Shown: positions 1 to 5,541 of the stretch, in pieces
How the letters are laid out: each line of letters starts with the position of its first letter
Numbering within the stretch: position 1 is the first letter of the stretch
NCBI GenBank assembly: GCA_023427705.1
Contig: JAEZAL010000296.1
Location: 1-6,347 of the forward strand
Source of the DNA: Bacillota bacterium
GTDB lineage: Bacteria > Bacillota > Clostridia > Clostridiales > Clostridiaceae
Direction: 5' to 3'
Length of the DNA: 6,347 nt
Translations under genes and position numbers: made by a program
The notes under the pieces: model-generated
What the model was told of the DNA's origin: nothing
Databases searched by the model: none
What the model saw: only the letters and a program-made list of their open reading frames with translations

Positions 1-22
1 ATATAAATAGAACAATTATCTC

Positions 23-60
23 AAGAGAAGACAGTTTATATTGTTTTCTCTTTTATTTTT
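23..60 (+). terminator. Terminator-like hairpin in front of the flavoprotein gene (upstream-gene terminator or attenuator)
   Basis: Bases 23-33 pair with 42-52 over 11 bp, including one G·U pair (30·45), around an 8-base loop (34-41). The T-rich tract TTATTTTT follows at 53-60. This is the form of a Rho-independent terminator on the plus strand. The next gene's ribosome binding site starts at base 61, so no promoter fits between the T-run and that gene. Either the hairpin ends an upstream gene and a promoter overlaps it (TATATT at 37-42 could be a -10, but no good -35 is visible), or it is an attenuator in the leader of the flavoprotein gene. No coding sequence can be supported in bases 1-70. 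Confidence 0.6.
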
Positions 61-70
61 AGGGGGATTT

Positions 71-826
71 ATGAAGTGTGTTGTAATACATGGAAGTCCA
101 AGGAGAGGTAACACTTGGGATGTTTTAAATATTGCAAAAGAAGAAATGAGAAAAAAGTGTGAAATTGAATTTATAGATATTGAATTGCGTAAGGAAAATA
201 TACCTTATTGTAATGGATGCTTTTTATGTATTTATAAAGGTGAAGATAAATGTCCACATAAAGAGAAGATTAATAATATAGTAAGTAAAATTGAAAATTC
301 AGATGCTATCATAGTTACTTCACCTGTATATTCAATGCAAGTTAGTGGGATTTTAAAGACATTTATAGATCATATGTCTTATAATTTTCATAGGCCTAAA
401 TTTTTTAAGAAAAAGGCGTTAGTTATTACTACTACTGCAGGGGCTGGACATATATCTGCAGCTAAGTACATTAAAGATGTCTTGTACTATTGGGGATTTA
501 ACTTTGTAGAAACTATGCCTATAGCTTATAGAGGAATGGAATTAAATAATAAAAACATAGAAATAATAAAAAATAAATCTGCTAAATTTGCTGAAGATTT
601 AATGTCAAAGAAAATGCATAATCCACAAGTGAAATCAGTTTTTATGTATAATTTGTGGAGAAAATCAGGAGAAACACCTTTTAAAGAGGGAGATGCAGAT
701 TATAGGTATTGGAATAATTCAGGGCTTTCTAAATTTGTTTACCATCCAGATATTAAAATTGGAGTTTTTAAAAGAGCATTAGGAAATGTTACTTATAAAT
801 TAATCGGGGGCAAAGTTAAAGCTTGA
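71..826 (+). CDS. Flavodoxin-fold NAD(P)H-dependent oxidoreductase with an iron-sulfur flavoprotein-type cysteine motif
   Basis: A cytoplasmic redox protein of 251 residues in the NADPH-dependent FMN reductase / iron-sulfur flavoprotein group, which passes electrons through FMN. The substrate is unknown. The N-terminus has a beta strand followed by the FMN-phosphate loop GSPRRGNT (residues 8-15). The SPVY segment (84-87) and TTTAGAG (120-126) fit the loops that contact the flavin ring. Four cysteines, C47, C50, C53 and C61, form CX2CX2CX7C, the compact motif that binds [4Fe-4S] in iron-sulfur flavoproteins. The last 70 or so residues extend past the flavodoxin core and match no domain I recognise. 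An in-frame ATG at 41 would add 10 residues, but it lies inside the hairpin. The ATG at 71 has AGGGGG (61-66) four bases upstream and begins directly at the first strand, so I chose it. The gene is probably cotranscribed with the isoprenoid-synthase-like gene 36 bases downstream. Family assignment is firm; bound cluster and role are inferred. Confidence 0.85.
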   Translation: MKCVVIHGSPRRGNTWDVLNIAKEEMRKKCEIEFIDIELRKENIPYCNGCFLCIYKGEDKCPHKEKINNIVSKIENSDAIIVTSPVYSMQVSGILKTFIDHMSYNFHRPKFFKKKALVITTTAGAGHISAAKYIKDVLYYWGFNFVETMPIAYRGMELNNKNIEIIKNKSAKFAEDLMSKKMHNPQVKSVFMYNLWRKSGETPFKEGDADYRYWNNSGLSKFVYHPDIKIGVFKRALGNVTYKLIGGKVKA

Positions 827-862
827 TAAATTGGGTATAAGGTTAAACTTGGAGGATTAATA

Positions 863-2098
863 ATGGATTTAATAAACTCTATATATCTAGAATGTAGTGA
901 ACTATGGTGGAAATCAGATAGAACTTTCAAATTAGATATGAAGAAATACACTAATAAAGAAAAGAAAAATAAAGAAAAGAACTTAGATAATTATATAGAT
1001 TTAATAATTAAAAAAATAAATGAATTCCCTAATGAAGATAATAAAAATAAAGAGTGGGAATGTGAATTTAATGAAATTATTGATAACTTTATAGAAAGTG
1101 AGAAAGAAACTTTTAAATTAGGAATAATTAATAAAAGTATCAAGGATGATTTTTTTAATAGTACTAAAAGCTTTATAAGAATGGCGAAAGAATTTGATAA
1201 AAATCTAAGTTATATTGATATAGGACAAGCTACGCGAAATGTTTGGATTGTAAATATACTGCAAGCAGTCTTTGGAGAGAAAGTACAGATGTCTAATGCT
1301 ATATTTGGGTATAGTATGTTATATCCATATACAGATAATTATTTAGATGATACAAATATAGAGGATACAGAAAAAGAAAAATTTAATTATAAATTAAAAA
1401 AGAGATTAGATGGAGAGCATATAGAAGGTGATAACTTTCATGAAAAATCTGTTTATAAATTAGTTAGCTATATTGAAGAGGACTATAAAAGGAAAGATTA
1501 TGATGAATTATATAATGCTTTACTTTCTATTCATAAAGGGCAAATAAAAAGTTTAAAACAACAAAATGCTCCTAGTATTCCATATGAAGAAGATATTTTA
1601 GGCATATCAATTGAAAAAGGTGGAGCATCAGTATTAGTAGATGGATTTTTAACCAAAGGTAAATTAAGTAAAGAAGAAATATCTTTCTGTATTTTTTATG
1701 GTTTCTTGCTCCAACTAGCAGATGACTTACAAGATGTTAAAATAGATATAAAGAATACTCATATAACTATAATGTCACAATTAGCACCTAAGTACATGTT
1801 AGATAATATAGTAAATAAACTAATAAATTTTACTGTGAATTTGTTAGAAGAAGAGAAGTGTTTTAAAGGAGAAAATATACCTGAATTAAAAGAGCTTATA
1901 AAAACAAATTGTATAATGCTAATATTATTTTCAGTAATATTAAATAAGGAATTCTTTTCAGATGAGTATATAAGAGTTATAGATGAATACTTACCATTTT
2001 CTATAAAATATATAGAAAATATTAAGTTTAAACTAAGAAAAAAATTTAAGAAAATAGAATTTCAAGATGCCATTAATTATATTTTAGGAAATAACTAA
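863..2098 (+). CDS. Class I isoprenoid synthase-like protein (polyprenyl/terpenoid synthase superfamily)
   Basis: A predicted all-helical cytoplasmic protein of 411 residues. Two aspartate-rich motifs sit where class I prenyltransferases and terpene synthases place their Mg2+/diphosphate ligands. The first is DNYLDD (158-163) after an aromatic helix; the second is DDLQD (287-291) in LLQLADDLQDVKID, which resembles the second motif of farnesyl/geranylgeranyl diphosphate synthases. HKGQ (224-227) and EKGGASVLVDG (251-261) fall where these enzymes carry conserved GQ and K-rich helix segments. The first motif is not a standard DDxxD but DxxxDD, somewhat like phytoene/squalene synthases. About 100 extra N-terminal residues, very Lys/Glu/Asn-rich, make it longer than the 290-350 residues usual for prenyl synthases. 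The ATG at 863 follows GGAGG (851-855) by 7 bases. It probably forms an operon with the flavoprotein gene and ends before a strong terminator. Substrate, product and activity are unknown; a non-catalytic or divergent function is possible. Confidence 0.6.
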   Translation: MDLINSIYLECSELWWKSDRTFKLDMKKYTNKEKKNKEKNLDNYIDLIIKKINEFPNEDNKNKEWECEFNEIIDNFIESEKETFKLGIINKSIKDDFFNSTKSFIRMAKEFDKNLSYIDIGQATRNVWIVNILQAVFGEKVQMSNAIFGYSMLYPYTDNYLDDTNIEDTEKEKFNYKLKKRLDGEHIEGDNFHEKSVYKLVSYIEEDYKRKDYDELYNALLSIHKGQIKSLKQQNAPSIPYEEDILGISIEKGGASVLVDGFLTKGKLSKEEISFCIFYGFLLQLADDLQDVKIDIKNTHITIMSQLAPKYMLDNIVNKLINFTVNLLEEEKCFKGENIPELKELIKTNCIMLILFSVILNKEFFSDEYIRVIDEYLPFSIKYIENIKFKLRKKFKKIEFQDAINYILGNN

Positions 2099-2157
2099 AT
2101 ATATTTATATAAACAGCTAAAAAAGTAAAATATAAAATTTATATGTTTATTATAGAA

Positions 2158-2214
2158 ACTGTATCAAAACTATAATCTGGCAAAATTATAGTTTTGATAC
2201 AGTCCTTTTAATTT
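2158..2214 (+). terminator. Strong terminator between convergent genes, possibly bidirectional
   Basis: A perfect 19-bp stem (2158-2176 with 2185-2203) encloses an 8-base loop (2177-2184). CCTTTTAATTTT follows on the plus strand, a usable T-tract for ending the flavoprotein/isoprenoid-synthase unit. Read on the minus strand, the hairpin is followed by a weaker TTCTATAATAAA stretch. It lies about 50 bases beyond the stop of the convergent BusR-like gene, so it may serve both genes. Confidence 0.85.
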
Positions 2215-2252
2215 TACATTTTATATTATTGATTTTATATAGTGCTACAGGA

Positions 2253-2888
2253 CTATTTATCTGATAATGGTAAGGATATGTAATTTTTAACATTTTCTAA
2301 TACAGAATCATCACCAACAAAAACTATAATATCATCTTCATTTATTATAAAGTAAGGACCAGGTGATAAGAACATGTCTCCATTTCTTTTGACTGCAATA
2401 ATAGTTGCTTTAGTGTTATGCCAAAAATTTAATTCACCTATGCTTTTTCCAACAGCAAAACTGTCTTTTTGAACTATATTTTCAAAAGGAATTATAGATC
2501 CCACATTTCTTAGTTGAGTAGCAAATTCAATTATGTTAGTAATGTTTTTTTCTAATTTATCATCAATTTCTTTTCTTTGTTTTATTAACTCAAAAGTTTC
2601 ACTATTTAAATATGTAAAGTCAGACTTTGTTTTAAATTTATTTAAGAATTCCTTAGCAGAATCTTTATCGTTTATTATAATACCACTTTTTTCATTAATG
2701 GTAACAACATTCATGTCTTTTAAAAGTGCTAATGACCTTCTAATTGTTTCAGGAGACACATTATAAATACTAACTAAAGTTGTTCTACCTGTAATTTTTT
2801 CTCCTTCTATAAATTGATTATTAATAATTCTATGAGCTATATCAACTGCAATTTTGATATAGTTAGGTGTTTTAGTTTGTTTAAACAA
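2253..2888 (-). CDS. BusR-like GntR-family regulator with C-terminal TrkA-C (RCK_C) domain
   Basis: A predicted DNA-binding repressor of 211 residues. Residues about 9-75 form a GntR-type winged helix-turn-helix: a first helix, then GRTTLVSIYNVSPETIRRSL (34-53) as the helix-turn-helix, then the wing at 61-72. Residues about 76-130 are a Lys/Glu-rich helical linker, likely a coiled coil. Residues about 133-205 match a TrkA-C/RCK_C domain, with GKSIGEL, a glycine-containing turn, PGPYFIINEDDIIVFVG and a final helix. This is the arrangement of BusR, which binds c-di-AMP through RCK_C and represses the BusAB/OpuA betaine transporter in lactococci and streptococci. An upstream in-frame TTG at 2912 lacks a ribosome binding site. 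The TTG at 2888 follows AAAGGAGAGGG at proper distance and starts just before the first helix, so I chose it. No transporter is adjacent; the nearest divergent gene is helD. Domain calls are confident; c-di-AMP as ligand and the target genes are inferred. Confidence 0.85.
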   Translation of the reverse strand: MFKQTKTPNYIKIAVDIAHRIINNQFIEGEKITGRTTLVSIYNVSPETIRRSLALLKDMNVVTINEKSGIIINDKDSAKEFLNKFKTKSDFTYLNSETFELIKQRKEIDDKLEKNITNIIEFATQLRNVGSIIPFENIVQKDSFAVGKSIGELNFWHNTKATIIAVKRNGDMFLSPGPYFIINEDDIIVFVGDDSVLENVKNYISLPLSDK

Positions 2889-2893
2889 TTGTA

Positions 2894-2904
2894 CCCTCTC
2901 CTTT
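2894..2904 (-). promoter_or_regulatory. Ribosome binding site that fixes the TTG start of the BusR-like gene
   Basis: On the minus strand these bases read AAAGGAGAGGG, a near-ideal Shine-Dalgarno sequence. Its AGGAG core (2902-2898) is nine bases from the TTG at 2888-2886. The longer reading, from the TTG at 2912, would place this site inside the coding sequence, so the shorter protein is favoured. Confidence 0.75.
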
Positions 2905-2912
2905 ACATACAA

Positions 2913-2940
2913 ATTTTAACATAGAAAATTAGAAAGTAAA
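2913..2940 (-). promoter_or_regulatory. Probable sigma-A-type promoter of the BusR-like gene
   Basis: On the minus strand TTTACT (2940-2935, 4/6 match to TTGACA), a 16-base spacer and TAAAAT (2918-2913, 5/6 match to TATAAT) lie just upstream of the ribosome binding site. Transcription would start near 2906 and leave a leader of only about 18 bases. In sequence this AT-rich such matches occur by chance, so support is moderate. Confidence 0.4.
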
Positions 2941-3080
2941 ACCCTATTATTTTTTATACTAATGCGAATTATTATAAATAAAAGAATAATAAATACTTTT
3001 AAAGCAGATAATTTTAATATATGAACATATAGGTAATATAACTATAATTTGTTAGTTAATTGCTTAAGATAGCTATTTCA

Positions 3081-3109
3081 TTGAATTTAAATATTACTTA
3101 TTCTATAAT
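3081..3109 (+). promoter_or_regulatory. Probable sigma-A promoter of helD
   Basis: TTGAAT (3081-3086, 4/6 match to TTGACA) and a perfect TATAAT (3104-3109) are separated by exactly 17 bases. A start near 3116 gives a leader of about 25 bases containing the ribosome binding site GAGG (3130-3133), seven bases before the ATG at 3141. The rest of the divergent intergenic region, 2941-3080, is AT-rich with no gene visible on either strand. Confidence 0.6.
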
Positions 3110-3140
3110 TAGGTTAATAGTTTAAATATGAGGTATTTGT

Positions 3141-5435
3141 ATGAAGAAGGAAGGTTTAATTTTAGAAAAAGAAATTCTTAAAGAGAAGAGAAAGAAAATT
3201 AATGAAGAACTCTTAGAGAAAAAGAGAAGCTTTGATGTTATTGATAAGAAATTAAAGCTTTTAACCAAAGAGTCAAGAGGAAACTATAATGAAGAAAAAG
3301 AAACTACTGAAAAAATATATTCAGTTTTAAAAAAAGATATTAATAATTATGAAGAATCAATAAAGGTACCTTATTTCGGAAGGATAGATTTTAGAGAAAA
3401 TAAATCTCAAGAGGAAAGTATATATATAGGTAAACAATCTGTAAGCTCAAGCCAAGATGGAGAAGAAATTGTAGTAGATTGGAGAACACCAGTAGCTGAT
3501 CTTTATTATAGTGGAACAGGTGGATATGCTTACTATAAGTCTCCAAATGGAATTATAGAAGGGAACTTATCTTTAAAAAGAAAATTTTTATTTAAAGAAG
3601 ATAAGTTGGAAGATATTTTTGATGAGGGTATAAATGAAATAATTATCAAAAGTGGATTAGAAGAAAGCGATTTAGTAGATGAATTTTTAAAAATTAATCT
3701 AGAAGAGAGTAGAGGAAAGAAATTAAAAGAAGTAGTTGCTACAATTCAAAAGGAACAAAATGATATTATAAGATGGCCAAAGAATTTACCTATAATAGTT
3801 CAAGGTTCGGCTGGTTCAGGGAAAACAACAGTAGCGTTACATAGATTGGCTTACTTAATTTATAGATATTCAGATAGTATAAAGGGCAAAGATATATTAG
3901 TTTTAGCTCCTAATAAGTTATTTTTAGATTACATATCAGATATACTTCCTAATCTTGGAGTAGGTGAAGTTAATCAAACTACATTTCAAGATTTAGCATT
4001 AAAGTATTTAAAAACAAAATCTAAAATTAAGGGCAAAGATGAAAAATTAAGAGATATTATTGAAGCTAATAATATAGAAAAATGTAACTATATAGTTAAT
4101 TCATCTAAGATTAAAGGGACTTTAACTTTTAAAAGCATAATAGATAGATATATAGCTTTGTTAGAAGGAGCTTCTCTTGATATAAATGATATTACTGTGG
4201 AAGGTTATGTTTTATTCCCTAAAAGAGAAATTATGAGACTCTATCTAAAAGATTTAAAAAGCTATCCAATAAATAAAAGAAAAGATGAAATAAAAAGATA
4301 TTTATTATTGAAGCTAAAAGAAAAAATACAAATACTTTGTTTACAAGTAGATTTAGATTGGGATGTAAAGATTAAAGAAGTAAAAAAAGAATTTGAAGAT
4401 AGCCATGAAAGAAGAGAAAAATTAATAGAAATATACTCTGAAAGAGATAATATAAAAGAAAACATTAAAAATAATTCGAAAAGAATTATGAGTGAGTATT
4501 TTAAAAATTGGAGAGGAATAACCTCAAAGGATATATATTATGACTTATTTAAAAATGAAGAATACTTCGAAATTTCTACTTTAGGTAAAATCCCAAAAGA
4601 TCTTATGGAGTTTATGAAGGAAGAATTGGAATATAATAATGAAAAAGGCATTATAGATGAAGATGATTTAGGGCCACTATTATATATTAATATGCTATTA
4701 GAAGGAGTTGCAGAAAAAGATAAATATTCTCATATAGTAGTAGATGAAGCTCAAGATTATAATCCATTTCAAATTTATTTAATAAATAAATTAACTAAAG
4801 GTAACTCTTTAACTTTAGTTGGAGATATAGCACAAGGAATATACTATTATAAAGGTCTAAAGACATGGGATGATATTGTTGATAGAGTATTTCAAGGTAA
4901 AGCAACATATATACAACTAACTCAAAGTTATAGGTCTACTGTTGAGATAATAGATTTTGCAGAAGAAGCATTAAAATCACAAAAGCTTAATTTAAAAAAT
5001 GCTAAACCAGTTTTAAGGCATGGAGATGTACCAGAGATAGTTAAATGTAATAGCGATAAAGAGGCTGTGAAAAAAATAATAGATATAATTAATGAAATTA
5101 TAAATAGAGGAAAAAGTAGCATAGCTATTATAACTAAGACATTAGATGAAGGAAAGAAAATAGAAAAAATCATAAAAAAGGAAACTAATTTAAAAATTAC
5201 ATTACTAAAAGGTAGTGAAAAAGAAAATAATGATGATATAGTGATAATTCCATCTTATTTGACAAAAGGATTAGAATTTGATGCTACTATAGTATATGAC
5301 CCAAGCGAAGAAAAATATAATGATAGTATTTTAGACAAAAGACTTTTATATGTTTCTCTAACAAGAGCCTTACATTATGAATATATTATAGAAATTAATA
5401 AATTAACTAAAATGATTCATCAGAACAATATTTAA
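3141..5435 (+). CDS. helD: HelD family RNA polymerase recycling ATPase (UvrD/Rep-like helicase superfamily 1)
   Basis: HelD binds RNA polymerase, inserts arms into its channels and uses ATP to release polymerase stalled on DNA, helping it recycle. The 764-residue length fits the family. Residues 1-75 are a Lys/Glu-rich coiled coil, the arm that enters the secondary channel in known structures. The HelD signature around VDWRTPVADLYY (112-123) and LKRKF (145-149) follows. EQNDIIRW (205-212) is the Q-motif region before Walker A, GSAGSGKTT (222-230). A diverged helical insertion (about 290-500) corresponds to the second, main-channel arm. Motif II is VVDEAQD (533-539), then QSYRST (595-600), TKGLEFD (708-714) and YVSLTRA (737-743). 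All ATPase motifs are intact, so it should be active. It is transcribed alone from its own promoter, divergently from the BusR-like gene. UvrD/PcrA repair helicase is the only realistic alternative, but the DWR-T-P signature and coiled-coil start argue for HelD. Confidence 0.93.
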   Translation: MKKEGLILEKEILKEKRKKINEELLEKKRSFDVIDKKLKLLTKESRGNYNEEKETTEKIYSVLKKDINNYEESIKVPYFGRIDFRENKSQEESIYIGKQSVSSSQDGEEIVVDWRTPVADLYYSGTGGYAYYKSPNGIIEGNLSLKRKFLFKEDKLEDIFDEGINEIIIKSGLEESDLVDEFLKINLEESRGKKLKEVVATIQKEQNDIIRWPKNLPIIVQGSAGSGKTTVALHRLAYLIYRYSDSIKGKDILVLAPNKLFLDYISDILPNLGVGEVNQTTFQDLALKYLKTKSKIKGKDEKLRDIIEANNIEKCNYIVNSSKIKGTLTFKSIIDRYIALLEGASLDINDITVEGYVLFPKREIMRLYLKDLKSYPINKRKDEIKRYLLLKLKEKIQILCLQVDLDWDVKIKEVKKEFEDSHERREKLIEIYSERDNIKENIKNNSKRIMSEYFKNWRGITSKDIYYDLFKNEEYFEISTLGKIPKDLMEFMKEELEYNNEKGIIDEDDLGPLLYINMLLEGVAEKDKYSHIVVDEAQDYNPFQIYLINKLTKGNSLTLVGDIAQGIYYYKGLKTWDDIVDRVFQGKATYIQLTQSYRSTVEIIDFAEEALKSQKLNLKNAKPVLRHGDVPEIVKCNSDKEAVKKIIDIINEIINRGKSSIAIITKTLDEGKKIEKIIKKETNLKITLLKGSEKENNDDIVIIPSYLTKGLEFDATIVYDPSEEKYNDSILDKRLLYVSLTRALHYEYIIEINKLTKMIHQNNI

Positions 5436-5452
5436 AAGACTAATTAATATAG

Positions 5453-5490
5453 AATAATCGCATTTAATAATTTTGTTAAATGTGATTATT
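5453..5490. repeat. Imperfect inverted repeat between helD and fprA (weak terminator or operator)
   Basis: Bases 5453-5467 pair with 5476-5490 over 15 bp, with one G·U pair (5460·5483), around an 8-base loop. It begins 18 bases after the helD stop and ends 51 bases before the fprA ATG. Neither strand has a proper T-run after the stem, so it is not a classical Rho-independent terminator. It may still weakly terminate helD, or act as an operator for fprA. A possible -10 (TATAAA, 5503-5508) follows, but no convincing -35 is visible. Confidence 0.55.
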
Positions 5491-5541
5491 ATGAAATATT
5501 TCTATAAAATCAATTAATATATCGACGTTGGAGGCAGTTAT

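Noticed and set aside
3..62. Short frame open from the left edge to a TAG at 60-62, possibly the tail of an upstream gene
   Set aside because: It would run through the whole terminator hairpin and T-run, and its translation has no recognisable content. It is too short to support.
41..70. Earlier ATG start at 41 for the flavoprotein
   Set aside because: This part of the frame crosses the hairpin's 3' arm and T-run. The ATG at 71 has the ribosome binding site and begins at the conserved first beta strand.
2533..2766. Plus-strand open frame of 77 codons
   Set aside because: It lies wholly antisense within the BusR-like gene, has no ribosome binding site, and its hydrophobic composition is what the complement of a Lys/Glu-rich coding strand gives.
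3018..3031. TATATG-AA-CATATA palindrome in the divergent intergenic region
   Set aside because: Short and almost purely A/T, so expected by chance in this composition. It is not placed at a clear promoter position.
4262..4465. Minus-strand open frame of 67 codons
   Set aside because: Antisense shadow inside helD with Ser/Phe-rich low-complexity content and no ribosome binding site.
4928..5173. Minus-strand open frame of 81 codons that looks like a membrane protein
   Set aside because: Antisense to conserved helicase motifs of helD. Its Ile/Phe/Ser-rich character is a side effect of AT-rich Lys/Asp/Glu codons on the other strand.
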